A DNA stretch of 60,019 bases from JAFGCN01 sp964547015 (GCA_964547015.1 CAZJKT010000004.1:1-60019); one strand, 5' to 3'; positions 50,270 to 59,475 are shown, numbered from the stretch's first letter. The notes: a model not told the origin generated them from the sequence alone. Numbers and translations: made by a program.

Positions 50270-50686
50270 TCATCGATTATATCCTTTTTTTGGGTCAAGC
50301 CCAAATACTCTCTTTGCTTCTTCGTCACTCATAGGCTCTTTAGAGTCAGAAGATTCTTTTTTAACAGGTGGTTTCTCTTTAGGCTCACCGAGATATATAA
50401 AAGTATTGGGTTCATTATCTACCGGCTTATAGATTCTAAGGTCATTTAAGCGGCTCTCGTGTACATGACTTCCCAGGACTTCTTTTTTATTAGGGTCATA
50501 ATATATTTTTACCCGTTTATAGGATTCTATCTGGCTTAGTGGAACCTTCTCAGCAGATTTATCCCCACTGATATAGCATATATCTGTTCTGAGAAGGCGA
50601 TAAGGCTCTTCTGGTTTGCTGCCCATAATCCCTTTTTCTATCCTTCTCTCCAGAGGATCTTTGTGTCTATGTCTTTTATAAACCAT
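50270..50686 (-). CDS. Unrecognised basic/acidic protein, 138 residues
   Basis: No family recognised. The start at 50686 (MVYKRHRHKDPLERRI) is preferred over 50701 because it sits in the 'ggattATGG' context with an AT-rich element about 20-27 bases upstream. The basic N-terminus is followed by a beta-rich middle (TDICYISGDK, YKRVKIYYDPNKKEVLGSH) and a charged, probably disordered C-terminus (KPPVKKESSDSKEP). Orphan. Confidence 0.5.
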   Translation of the reverse strand: MVYKRHRHKDPLERRIEKGIMGSKPEEPYRLLRTDICYISGDKSAEKVPLSQIESYKRVKIYYDPNKKEVLGSHVHESRLNDLRIYKPVDNEPNTFIYLGEPKEKPPVKKESSDSKEPMSDEEAKRVFGLDPKKGYNR

Positions 50687-50772
50687 AATCCATACACCCA
50701 AAATATAAGTTATTAAATTATCCTCAAAGAAAGTTACTTCACCCTCTTGCCCGCCAATCGCGGCCTTTTAGT

Positions 50773-51384
50773 TTAAACAATATGGGGGTCTGTGGTATTT
50801 TTGAAATATTTTTTGGGTATCTGAGGAGATTTATGCCAAGGCGCAACTAATTCAGGCTGAGGTTCATCCGGGCTTAGAATTTTATACGCCCACGAATATT
50901 CTGCATTAATTTTATCAAGCTCTTCATCGGAATTAGGCTCCCTAAGCCAGGCTATTCCTGCTACGACCAAATCCTCCTTTTGTCTTGAGCTTATAACTGC
51001 CCAAGCATCCTCAGCCAGAGGTTTTTCAAGAAGCAATTTTAGGTAGTCCTCACAAGATATTAAACTCGCTTCTGTTTTTTTGGGCATAAATGGAGCTACA
51101 AAAGGGCCCTCTCCACCCTCATAAATCAGGTGGCGTATAAGTGACCCCTTATAAGTTTTAGGCTCTTTTTGGCGACCTGTTTTACTGCCTAAGCCCCCCT
51201 TATAATTCCAGTCCCCTCCTACCGCCTTGAGTGAATAATCCTCCGGAATTTCAAGGGTTCCGCCATAAAGAGGCAATTCTTTCAGCTTGTTTGAATGGGT
51301 TTTTAGCCCTATTATTCTATAGTCCATTGGAATTTTTCTTGGGGCAAAATATTCCCCCTCCTCCTCTAAAGCTACACCTCCCAT
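50773..51384 (-). CDS. Unrecognised protein, 203 residues
   Basis: No family recognised. ATG 51384 (MGGVALEEEG) is chosen: a TATA-like TATTTATTA lies about 24 bases upstream and the start context is 'tgattATGG'. The longer start at 51438 would run through that promoter. Soluble, with a mid-region ISCEDYLKLLLEKPLAEDAW and a tryptophan-containing C-terminal third. No motifs I can name. It lies upstream of 50270-50686 on the same strand; both appear to have their own promoters. Confidence 0.5.
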   Translation of the reverse strand: MGGVALEEEGEYFAPRKIPMDYRIIGLKTHSNKLKELPLYGGTLEIPEDYSLKAVGGDWNYKGGLGSKTGRQKEPKTYKGSLIRHLIYEGGEGPFVAPFMPKKTEASLISCEDYLKLLLEKPLAEDAWAVISSRQKEDLVVAGIAWLREPNSDEELDKINAEYSWAYKILSPDEPQPELVAPWHKSPQIPKKYFKNTTDPHIV

Positions 51385-51501
51385 AATCAGATAAACCATT
51401 AATAAATACTCTATAGAGGAATAAAATCCAAGCGGCAATGTATTGCCTCAACAACATGCCTGTAAATAGATTAGCGGCAATCTGAATAATGGTGGTTAAA
51501 A

Positions 51502-52200
51502 ATGCTAAAAATCCTTGCAATAACGGATACGCACGGGAATGTTGAGTCAGCAAAAGCCCTTGTAAATGCCGTAGCAGGCAAAAAATACGATGCTATAATC
51601 TTTGCAGGCGACTTTACGAGCTTTAAAAATGTTCAGGAAACTTACGAGGAAATAATGGATATTCTGGGGAAAATCGGCACCCCTATTTACTATGTTTTTG
51701 GAAACCGAGACCGTTCTTTTGACAGCCTGGGGCTTGGAATATGGGCTGAGCCGGAAGCGACAAGACCAACCTTTTTGGATATGCAAAGAGAAGAGATAGG
51801 CGAAGGGGTATTTATTACGGCAAACCCTCTTTTGGCTGATGATAACACCATATTCATCTCTCACAGGGCAAATCAGCTGGCAGAAAACGCACTTTTGCAC
51901 CTTGAGGGGCACATCCACTACGGAATTTATTATAAGAATTATATCAATCTCGGCTTTCTCTTCCGGGACGATTTTCACGCTGATAAAGAAGGATTAGGGT
52001 GCTATTGGGAGATTACTATTTCGGGCAAAATTGTCAAGTCGGTTAAATGGAAGAACCTTGGAATTATGAAAGAGCTAAAATGCAAAGTCCATAAAGATTT
52101 CCTTTTTGTCGTGCCTGAGGAGTTTGAAATTTGTCCGCTTTGCAAGGGCGACTACGAGTGGGAGTGGGAGATATTTTTTGGCGGTGAAGTGGATTTATAA
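51502..52200 (+). CDS. Calcineurin-like metallophosphoesterase with a C-terminal zinc-ribbon-like tail
   Basis: 232 residues. Metallophosphoesterase motifs ITDTHGN, FAGDFT, VFGNRD and EGHIHYG (the expected SHR-type His motif also occurs) are all present. The last 50 residues add CKVHKDF...EICPLCKGD, a CxxH/CxxC pattern likely to bind zinc, which is unusual for the small YfcE-like group. The substrate is unknown. Its stop overlaps the convergent uvrB stop by 6 bases. Confidence 0.8.
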   Translation: MLKILAITDTHGNVESAKALVNAVAGKKYDAIIFAGDFTSFKNVQETYEEIMDILGKIGTPIYYVFGNRDRSFDSLGLGIWAEPEATRPTFLDMQREEIGEGVFITANPLLADDNTIFISHRANQLAENALLHLEGHIHYGIYYKNYINLGFLFRDDFHADKEGLGCYWEITISGKIVKSVKWKNLGIMKELKCKVHKDFLFVVPEEFEICPLCKGDYEWEWEIFFGGEVDL

Positions 52201-55200
52201 GTCAGACCTATTTTTCATTTTCTCAATCCTATCCCTAAGCTCAATCGCCTTCTCAAAATCAAGCATTTCTGCGGCGCCCTTCATTTTCGCCTCAAGCTCC
52301 ACAAGCAGGTTCGGGATTTCGCTCTTCGGGATGTGCTTTGTCGATTTTATTTTTACCTGGCTTTCGGGGACGGCTTTCATAATTGTTTTGGGGACAATCC
52401 CGTGCGCCTTGTTATAGGCCATCTGGATATGCCGCCGCCTTTCGGTCTCATCAATCGCCTTTTTCATGGAGTCTGTCATGTTGTCGGCGTAGAGGATGAC
52501 TCTCGCGTTCACGTTTCTTGACGCCCGCCCGATAATCTGGATTAAGCTTCGGTAATCTCTCAAAAAGCCCTCCTTGTCGGCGTCAAGAATCCCGATAAAT
52601 CCAAGTTCCGGAATATCCAAACCTTCTCTTAACAGGTTTATCCCAACCAGCACATCGAACTTTCCAAGGCGCAATTCCCTGATGATTTCCGTCCTCTCTA
52701 TAGTCTCGATTTCGGAATGCAAATACCTTGTCCTGATTTTCCTTGAGGCAAGGAAGTCGGTTAGCTCTTCAGCCAGCTTCTTTGTAAGGGTCGTCAGAAG
52801 GGCGCGTTCGCCCCTTTCAATCACTTTTTTAATTTCGCCGATAACATTCTCAATCTGGCCTTCAATTGGCCTGACTTCAACCTGCGGGTCAATAAGCCCT
52901 GTTGGTCGGATAATCTGCTCAACTAACTGGGAAGAATTCGCAAGTTCGTAGTCCCCGGGCGTCGCCGAGACAAAGACCGCGTTTTGCAGGAACTTCTCGA
53001 ACTCGTGGAACTTTAGCGGTCGATTGTCAAAGGCGGAAGGGAGGCGAAACCCGTAATCTACCAAGGTCTTTTTTCTTGAGTAGTCGCCGGAGTACATTCC
53101 CCTCACCTGAGGAAGGCTCTGGTGGCTCTCGTCAATTATCATCAGAAAATCTTTTGGGAAATAGTCGAGCAGGCAGTAGGGCGGCTCTCCCGGTTTTCTC
53201 CCGTCAAAGTGGCGCGAGTAATTTTCGATTCCCTTGCAGTAGCCGGTCTCCTCAAGCATTTCAATGTCAAAGAGTGTCCTTTGCTTAAGGCGGTGGGCTT
53301 CAAGGGAGTCAAGTTCGGGGAGGCGCCCCTCAAGCTCCGCCTTGATTGACTCGACCGCCTTTTTGATTTCCTCCTCAGGTGTCACGAAGTGGCGGGCGGG
53401 GAAAATGTAGAAAGCCGAGTGCTCATGGATAATTTCACCTGTGTCTTTGTCAAGCTCCCTGATTCTCTCAATTGAGTCGCCAAACATCTCGACCCTGACT
53501 ATGTTTTTCCCGTAAGCCGGGATGAAGTCCACCGTGTCGCCCTTTACCCGAAACCTTGCAGGCATTAGTTCAGTATCGTTTCTTTCAAACTGGATTTTTA
53601 TGAGCTTTTTTAGAAGTTCGCGCCTCTCAATTTTTCCGCCCGCTCTTATCTCAAACCCTAGCTCCCGGTAAAACTTCGGGTCGCCAAGGCCGTAGATGCA
53701 GGAGACTGAAGAAACAATTATTGTATCTGGGCGTGAGATTAAGGATGCTGTTGCCGAGAGACGCATCTGCTCGATTTTGTCGTTGATTTTTGAGTCCTTC
53801 TCGATATACATGTCCTTTTGCGGGAGGTAGGACTCGGGCTGATAGTAGTCGAAGTATGAGACAAAATATTCCACCCGGTTTTTTGGGAAGAACTCCTTGA
53901 ACTCGGTGAAAAGCTGGGCTGCGAGGGTCTTGTTGTGGGCAAGAACGAGGGTCGGTTTTTGGAAATGCTCTATGACATTTGCCATCGTGAAGGTGTTGTG
54001 TACAAAAACATTGCCCTGTCCTGCCATAAAGGTTTCGTTATCCTTGATGGATAGGTCATATACATAGCCCTTAGTGGGTTTAGTCTTTTTTATTCTGATT
54101 ATCTTTCGCAGATTAAACTTTTGGAGGTTTTTTAGAGGAGAGTAAGCGGGGTCTTTTTTTGATAGCCAATTTGCGATTTTGCTAAAAATCGCTTTGGAAG
54201 GACTTCTTTTTCCGCCTTCAATCATGGAAATGTAGCTTCTCTCACAGCCGCAAATCCCTGCAATATCTCTTTGAGAGAGACTGTACTTTTCCCTAATCTC
54301 CATGAAAAATTTTGATGAATTGGGGATTAAATCTACGTTTGGATTGGTTTTTTCGGGAATGATAACTTTGAGCTTGTCTCGTTTGTAATCTATTGAAAAA
54401 GAAATATTGTACTTATATCTCCTTAGATTGTCTCTTCCGCAAATTCGCAGAACATAGAACTCCCGATCTTCAAAGGGCTTTATCGAGACTCTTGCCACAA
54501 TTCCATACCTCAAGAGGAGGTTTCTCAGGTCGTTTATGAGTTCCTTTGAGGCAGAGGTCAGATTCACCGAGTTTTTCTCAACATATCCGTCACCGTCAAA
54601 AACTGCTCTAAGGAACACTGAAAGCTGCCTATTGGATAGATTGTAGATCAGTGAAGGCACATTTTTTGTGGAGGCAATCCTTCCAAAAGTGCTGAATATA
54701 TTTGCCATTAGTATCGAATAATATTGCAGATCATTTTGACTTCTTTGGTGGTAGTTTAGTCCCAGACCGTCATATAATCTTTTGCAGGTTTCTTGCAAAT
54801 TCTTGTCAGAATTGGAGATAAGAAGATACTTGCCTGTAGAGTGCCCTTCTGAGACATACAATCCCGCAAATGTCAAGAAGTCTTCGGTAATAGGCAGGAT
54901 TGGAGCTAGCTGGTCGCCTTGTGTGATGATTTTTATGTAGGGGCTTGCTTCTTCAAAATCCAGATTCAATTTTTTCAGATACCCAAAAAGCTGCTCCTTT
55001 GTGATTCCTCTCTCTTTAGTTTTGCCCAGTATTTGGTTTAACTTCCACTGAGGCGCCCTTGTAGTTCTGAGAGCTTCTAGAATCTTTTTGTGGCCAGGGT
55101 CATATTTTTCAATCAACCCATCTATCGAAAGCTTTCTGTTAGGACAGTAATCCAGAAGGTTTATGGATTTGAGGTCTTGTTCTGGCGTAGGAAATCTGTT

Positions 55201-55689
55201 TGAAGTTGGCAAAAAATCGCCTTCTTCCAGTTCATCTGTTCTGCAAAGATCCATTCTGCAATTCCTGAACCGATAGCAGTTATGGTCTTTCGTGACATTT
55301 ATTGTTGAATTGTCGTCAAGGGTAATTTCGTAAAGGACGGTCTCTTTGTGGCGCGAGACCTCCAGAATATCTTTGTTTTCGATTTCGAGAGTTTTGGGAT
55401 TGAAAGAGGTGATTTTAAAACCCTCCAGTTTTTGATATTCCGTATCCTTTAGTTTGTTTGGACTGGAAAGGTGCTTTTCGACAAATTCGCCGATTTTTGC
55501 CTTTTGGATAAGCCCACTTTTGTCTGTGACAAAAATCGGGTCGTTGTAGTCAAGGCTCTTTCCGCTGCCCGTCACCCCCAGAAGAGTCTGGAGTCTCATC
55601 TTTTTTTGGAGCCCCGCGACTAATTGTTCCATTGCCTCCGGCTGGGAGCCCGCGGGTTTGTACGCCGACTTCAGGGAGAATTTGTGCAT
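52195..55689 (-). CDS. uvrB: Excinuclease ABC subunit UvrB, interrupted by an intein
   Basis: 1164 codons: N-extein 44 residues, intein 521, C-extein 599, giving a mature UvrB of 643 residues. The extein has TLLGVTGSGK|TFTMANV (Walker A, split by the intein between Lys and Thr), the damage-binding beta-hairpin region SYFDYYQPESYLP, helicase motifs IIDESHQSLPQVRGMYSGD, FVSATPGDYEL, VGINLLREGLDIPE and QIIGRASRN, and a C-terminal UVR domain (MLDFEKAIELRDRI) for UvrC binding. Splicing is required because the P-loop is broken. It is transcribed on the minus strand, separate from uvrC (about 2 kb upstream) and uvrA. Confidence 0.96.
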   Translation of the reverse strand: MHKFSLKSAYKPAGSQPEAMEQLVAGLQKKMRLQTLLGVTGSGKSLDYNDPIFVTDKSGLIQKAKIGEFVEKHLSSPNKLKDTEYQKLEGFKITSFNPKTLEIENKDILEVSRHKETVLYEITLDDNSTINVTKDHNCYRFRNCRMDLCRTDELEEGDFLPTSNRFPTPEQDLKSINLLDYCPNRKLSIDGLIEKYDPGHKKILEALRTTRAPQWKLNQILGKTKERGITKEQLFGYLKKLNLDFEEASPYIKIITQGDQLAPILPITEDFLTFAGLYVSEGHSTGKYLLISNSDKNLQETCKRLYDGLGLNYHQRSQNDLQYYSILMANIFSTFGRIASTKNVPSLIYNLSNRQLSVFLRAVFDGDGYVEKNSVNLTSASKELINDLRNLLLRYGIVARVSIKPFEDREFYVLRICGRDNLRRYKYNISFSIDYKRDKLKVIIPEKTNPNVDLIPNSSKFFMEIREKYSLSQRDIAGICGCERSYISMIEGGKRSPSKAIFSKIANWLSKKDPAYSPLKNLQKFNLRKIIRIKKTKPTKGYVYDLSIKDNETFMAGQGNVFVHNTFTMANVIEHFQKPTLVLAHNKTLAAQLFTEFKEFFPKNRVEYFVSYFDYYQPESYLPQKDMYIEKDSKINDKIEQMRLSATASLISRPDTIIVSSVSCIYGLGDPKFYRELGFEIRAGGKIERRELLKKLIKIQFERNDTELMPARFRVKGDTVDFIPAYGKNIVRVEMFGDSIERIRELDKDTGEIIHEHSAFYIFPARHFVTPEEEIKKAVESIKAELEGRLPELDSLEAHRLKQRTLFDIEMLEETGYCKGIENYSRHFDGRKPGEPPYCLLDYFPKDFLMIIDESHQSLPQVRGMYSGDYSRKKTLVDYGFRLPSAFDNRPLKFHEFEKFLQNAVFVSATPGDYELANSSQLVEQIIRPTGLIDPQVEVRPIEGQIENVIGEIKKVIERGERALLTTLTKKLAEELTDFLASRKIRTRYLHSEIETIERTEIIRELRLGKFDVLVGINLLREGLDIPELGFIGILDADKEGFLRDYRSLIQIIGRASRNVNARVILYADNMTDSMKKAIDETERRRHIQMAYNKAHGIVPKTIMKAVPESQVKIKSTKHIPKSEIPNLLVELEAKMKGAAEMLDFEKAIELRDRIEKMKNRSDL
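53995..55557 (-). mobile_element. UvrB intein with LAGLIDADG endonuclease and an embedded HTH domain
   Basis: 521 residues, inserted in the P-loop after GSGK. Splicing residues: Ser1 (SLDYNDPIFV, block A), a block B region with NVTKDHN (Thr-x-x-His), block F KGYVYDLSIKDNETFMAGQG, and C-terminal NVFVHN with penultimate His and final Asn, followed by Thr +1. The dodecapeptide endonuclease has two motifs, LTFAGLYVSEGHS (intein 228-240) and LSVFLRAVFDGDGYV (312-326), with acidic catalytic residues present, so it may be active. Between the endonuclease and block F lies an XRE-like helix-turn-helix, LSQRDIAGICGCERSYISMI (427-446). Codon use is more AT-rich than the exteins, consistent with mobility. 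Confidence 0.93.
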
Positions 55690-55760
55690 AATTTTGGTGG
55701 GGAAATAAGGGTTTAACTTAGCGTAAATACTCCAAAGCGCCTACAAATAGCAAAATATTC

Positions 55761-56288
55761 TTAGGGAAGATTAGTTTTATTAGGCCCACTCTGCAGGAAT
55801 TCATAATATTCTTTAAGTATATCCTCTGGCAACTCTTTGTTCTCCAGAGTTATTTTTACTAAACCTTTGAAACCTTCATATGGAAATGCATCAGCAACAT
55901 GGAAGTTATGAGTTAATGAGTAAGTTGATCCATCAATATCATCTACAACCTTATATCTTAGCCCACCCGGTAATTCCGGGCGATTATCCGAGATATCGAC
56001 AATTTTTTGGGGTGGATATCTTCTATCTGAAACATATCTTGAAAAATGACTTGCAACTGCTTTAATATGCTCTTTTGGAAGTTCATGGTTCGTGGAAATT
56101 TCAAGTTCTGGCTTGTTGAGAATATTTAATCCATATCTCAGCATGTTCTCAACGTGATATAAAGGGAATTCTCCACTCATCTGACGAGAATGAAATCCTT
56201 CGGCAAGTAAATGTTCACATAAAGTTCCCTTAGTAAGTACCTCAAATAATACCCTTTCAGTTTCATCCTTATTTTTGTCGTCTTCCAT
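55761..56288 (-). CDS. Unrecognised protein, 175 residues
   Basis: No family recognised. Soluble, acidic N-terminus, alpha/beta. The start is well supported: TATAGGTGA (56295-56303) precedes the ATG and a TATA-like TTAAATAGTA lies at 56321-56330. The leader matches those of the genes starting at 37 and 32386. It follows the M14 peptidase gene on the same strand after about 200 bases that hold this promoter and nothing else I can support. Confidence 0.55.
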   Translation of the reverse strand: MEDDKNKDETERVLFEVLTKGTLCEHLLAEGFHSRQMSGEFPLYHVENMLRYGLNILNKPELEISTNHELPKEHIKAVASHFSRYVSDRRYPPQKIVDISDNRPELPGGLRYKVVDDIDGSTYSLTHNFHVADAFPYEGFKGLVKITLENKELPEDILKEYYEFLQSGPNKTNLP

Positions 56289-56492
56289 TTTCTTTCACCT
56301 ATAACTATCTTTAGCTAGAATACTATTTAAAGGTTTTATCACTTATCTATGGCTGCAAATTATCCTGCCTACCCCCTTGCCCGCCCCCTCTAAAAACTCT
56401 CCAGACTGCTCAGGCACCCCTTCAAATACTCCTTTGTGCAAATGAGATAAGAGTGAATATGAGGATCAGGAGTGATGGCTTGAGGACCAAAG

Positions 56493-57803
56493 TCAGATAT
56501 AATCCAGAGTAATCTTCAGAGTTTCAATCTGAAACCTTATCAGGTCCGAGATGGGAATTACTATATACTCTGAATTTTTCTCAACATAAGAGGCATGTTC
56601 ATCTATGCATGAATCAATCCTCTTTATCACCGCTTTTTGGTTCTCCATTTTTGGGGAGCCTTTAGCAAGCCGCCTTAATTGGCCGAGCTGCAAAGCCCAA
56701 TAAAACCGGGAAATTACCTGATGGGAAAACTTCTCGGCCTCGGTTGCAAGCCTTGAATATTCCTCTTTTTTTAGCTCTTCTTTTGCGGACTCAATCATAT
56801 CTTTATGCATCTTAAGGTTCTCCTCGATAAGGGCATAAAACTTGTTTTTCTTGTCAATACCCTTCATCCGCACTACTTCATCAAATACATTATAGACTCC
56901 TTCCTTTAGGCGAAGCTTTTCTTCCATTAGCGACCTTCGGGTGAATTTTGTCTTTCTGGCGCAAAAAATTTTCTTGTCATAGATGTAGGGAATTTCTGTC
57001 ACTATCCCAAAAAGCCCCGGATTTTTTATGCGCGCATATTCAATAGAGTCCGTGCCGCTTTTAAGGGCCTTTTTCGGGTCTTTCCCGTTAGACGAAAAGT
57101 ACTCATACATTTCGCTAAGCCCAAACATTTTGTAAAAGGGCTTTTTGAACTCCTCTATATACTCAGCTTCAGCCTCCCCCATGTCAATAGGCACTCCAAG
57201 CCTTTTGCAGAGCTGCAAAACTTTTTTATAGTACCCTTCGGGCATTTCTTTTGTCAAAAAGAAGTAAGCCCCTCCAAAACCCGCATTGTGAAGCGGGTAA
57301 ATAAAAGAGGGTCTGTATTTATCAATAAGCCTCTGCAAAGCCTTCGTCTGCTTAGGTGGCTTGTTAAAGGAGTAATCTTTATAGGTTATCGGGAATGTCC
57401 AGTCTAATTGTTTGCTTGGCTGCTGCCTGAAAAAACTCCTTGCATAATTCTTTATCGAGAAACTCCCTTTAAACCAGCCCTCATTCATTTTCGCCCCGTC
57501 CGGGTCTGCGCAGGGCACTATATGCCAGGTAAATCTCTTTTTTAGGCCCGAATCCTTTTGGATGATTTTTATGAGCTCAAGGCAGCTTAGAGAGCCAATC
57601 GGCTCGTTTGGGTGGGGAAAGCCGAAAATCAGGGCATTATCTTCCCCCTCTCCAAGTCTTGCCCCAAGAATTTCATGCCCTTCGTCGCTTTTGCCAAGAA
57701 TTTGGAGCTGCTCTTTTGGAATTGTTTTTTTAAGCCTCTCGTTTAATTCTTCTACTGTGAGAAAGTTTGAATAGTCTCGGATTTTTAATTCTTTTGATGG
57801 CAT
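56493..57803 (-). CDS. M14-family zinc carboxypeptidase-like protein
   Basis: 436 residues. Zinc-binding HxxE in GFPHPNEPIGS (His64, Glu67), the WHIVPCADPDGAKMNEGWF segment of the M14 core, and the third ligand His in FIYPLHNAGFGGAYFF (about 177). No signal peptide, so it is probably cytoplasmic. The C-terminal 130 residues are helical, unlike the minimal fold. M14 enzymes remove C-terminal residues or deacylate amino acids; the substrate is unknown. Its start lies 5 bases after the uvrC stop, so the two are probably co-transcribed. Confidence 0.82.
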   Translation of the reverse strand: MPSKELKIRDYSNFLTVEELNERLKKTIPKEQLQILGKSDEGHEILGARLGEGEDNALIFGFPHPNEPIGSLSCLELIKIIQKDSGLKKRFTWHIVPCADPDGAKMNEGWFKGSFSIKNYARSFFRQQPSKQLDWTFPITYKDYSFNKPPKQTKALQRLIDKYRPSFIYPLHNAGFGGAYFFLTKEMPEGYYKKVLQLCKRLGVPIDMGEAEAEYIEEFKKPFYKMFGLSEMYEYFSSNGKDPKKALKSGTDSIEYARIKNPGLFGIVTEIPYIYDKKIFCARKTKFTRRSLMEEKLRLKEGVYNVFDEVVRMKGIDKKNKFYALIEENLKMHKDMIESAKEELKKEEYSRLATEAEKFSHQVISRFYWALQLGQLRRLAKGSPKMENQKAVIKRIDSCIDEHASYVEKNSEYIVIPISDLIRFQIETLKITLDYI

Positions 57804-57808
57804 AATAG

Positions 57809-59368
57809 CTATTTTCGGTTATCTTTAAGGTCCCTCCCCCGAAGCGACCTTTGATACTTTATTGCAAACCTATGAGCCTCATCACGAATTTCCTGAATAA
57901 ACTTAAGCGCGGTTTCTTTTCCTGAAAGCTTTAGCGCAGCCGAACGCCCCGGAAGGTAAATCTCCTCAAACTTCTTTGCAATTGAGATTGCAGGAATATC
58001 GAGCCCAAGCTTTCTCAACTCTTCCAAAGCGAAACTCAACTGCCCCGCCCCCCCGTCAACTATTATTAGGTTTGGCATACCGCCCCCCTCCTTTAGAAGC
58101 CTTGAATATCGCCTCCTAACTACCTCCCCAATTGCCCTAAAGTCATCTATTCCCTCAACAGAGCGGATCTTAAACCTGCGATAGTTGCCTTTATCAGGCA
58201 GTCCGTCCCTAAACTGAACCATAGAGCCGACAGCTGATGTTCCGGACAAGTGCGAGATATCAAAGCATTCAATAACCCTTGGGGTTTGGGGCAGGCAAAG
58301 CTTCTCCTCCAAGGCCTCAGCCTTTTGCATATTGCCAAAAAAGGATATCTCGGCATTTTTTTTGACAAGCTCAAGAAGAGCCTTTTTCTCGCCTTTTTTT
58401 GGGACAATAATTTTTGGGTTTCTTTTGGAAAGCTTTGAGAGATATGCCTCAAGGGCGGGGTCAACAGAATCCGGGACAATTATCTCTTTAGGGATTTCGT
58501 TTTCCGAGTAGTAGCGCGACAAAAACTCTTCAAGAAACCCCTCAGAGTGCTCAAATGAAAATTCTTCCTTATTTGTGAGTGTCCCTTTGTAGATTTTGAA
58601 TGCCAAAAGGTGAACCCTCCCCCCCTTTACAAGGTAATTAAGGATATCCTCATCATATTTTCTCTCCCTCTCGACAATCTGCCGTTCATTAAGGCGCTCG
58701 ATTGCGGATATTTGGTTTCTTAGGGCAATTGCCTTTTCATAGTCCTGCCTGTCGGACATTTCTTTCATTTCCGCCTTAAGCTCTTTTAGGGCCTCTTTTG
58801 TTTGGCCCTTTAGGATTTTTTTTACTTTGGAAATATTTTTTTGGTATTCGATTTTTTTGTCTTCTCCTATACAGGGGGAAAGGCAGCGCCCGATGTGGCT
58901 TCTAAGGCATGGGCGCTTTGAAAACCTCTTGCAGGTTCTCAGCTTAAAAGTCCTCTTTAGGAAATTAAGTATATAATCTCTCTCCTGACCGGACACAAAA
59001 GGCCCAAAGTACTGCCCCTCTTTCTTTTTTTCGCGGGCAACAAGAAGCCTTGGAAAGCTTTCGTTTGTGAGGAGAATATAAGCATACCTTCTTGAGTCTT
59101 TCAGGTCGATATTGTATTTCGGGCGGTGCTTCTTAATCAGCGTGTTTTCCAGAAGGTAAGCCTCTACATCGGTTTCTGTCACCACAAAATCCACAGAATT
59201 TATATTGCCCACAAGAGCCTTAGTTTTTGGGCCAAGCCCTTTTTTTTGGAAGTATGAGCTTACTCTTTTTTTAATGTTTTTGGCCTTTCCGATGTATATT
59301 ATCCGGCCTTTGCTGTTTTTGAAAATGTAGCAGCCGGGCTCGCCGGGGAGGATATTCAGGTCAACCAT
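57809..59368 (-). CDS. uvrC: Excinuclease ABC subunit UvrC, lacking the C-terminal HhH domain
   Basis: 519 residues, shorter than the usual 590-620. Seen: GIY-YIG nuclease domain (GCYIF 12-16, IIYIGKAKNIKKR 23-35), four cysteines at 146, 154, 162 and 166 in the place of the Fe-S ligands of bacterial UvrC, a UVR domain (MSDRQDYEKAIALRNQI) and the RNase H-like 5' nuclease domain (CFDISHLSGTSAVGSMV, LIIVDGGAGQL, DEAHRFAIKYQR). It ends about 15 residues after AHRFAIKYQR, so the tandem helix-hairpin-helix DNA-binding domain is missing. Start ATG 59368. uvrC leads the M14 gene on the minus strand. Confidence 0.95.
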   Translation of the reverse strand: MVDLNILPGEPGCYIFKNSKGRIIYIGKAKNIKKRVSSYFQKKGLGPKTKALVGNINSVDFVVTETDVEAYLLENTLIKKHRPKYNIDLKDSRRYAYILLTNESFPRLLVAREKKKEGQYFGPFVSGQERDYILNFLKRTFKLRTCKRFSKRPCLRSHIGRCLSPCIGEDKKIEYQKNISKVKKILKGQTKEALKELKAEMKEMSDRQDYEKAIALRNQISAIERLNERQIVERERKYDEDILNYLVKGGRVHLLAFKIYKGTLTNKEEFSFEHSEGFLEEFLSRYYSENEIPKEIIVPDSVDPALEAYLSKLSKRNPKIIVPKKGEKKALLELVKKNAEISFFGNMQKAEALEEKLCLPQTPRVIECFDISHLSGTSAVGSMVQFRDGLPDKGNYRRFKIRSVEGIDDFRAIGEVVRRRYSRLLKEGGGMPNLIIVDGGAGQLSFALEELRKLGLDIPAISIAKKFEEIYLPGRSAALKLSGKETALKFIQEIRDEAHRFAIKYQRSLRGRDLKDNRK

Positions 59369-59435
59369 AATAAGGGCATAATCGGATTATCTTACCTCTA
59401 GCCACCTGTAATTTCCCCGATACCGTGCACTACTT

Positions 59436-59451
59436 GGTAATATATGTTACC
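59436..59451. promoter_or_regulatory. Imperfect inverted repeat beside a promoter
   Basis: GGTAATATATGTTACC has 5-bp arms (GGTAA/TTACC). It lies just upstream of the TATA-like TTTTTAAAGTAATATA (about 59452-59467) of the gene starting at 59476, the same relative position as the palindrome of the ribbon-helix-helix gene at 31791-31812. A possible regulator site. Confidence 0.35.
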
Positions 59452-59475
59452 TTTTTAAAGTAATATAATATAGTT

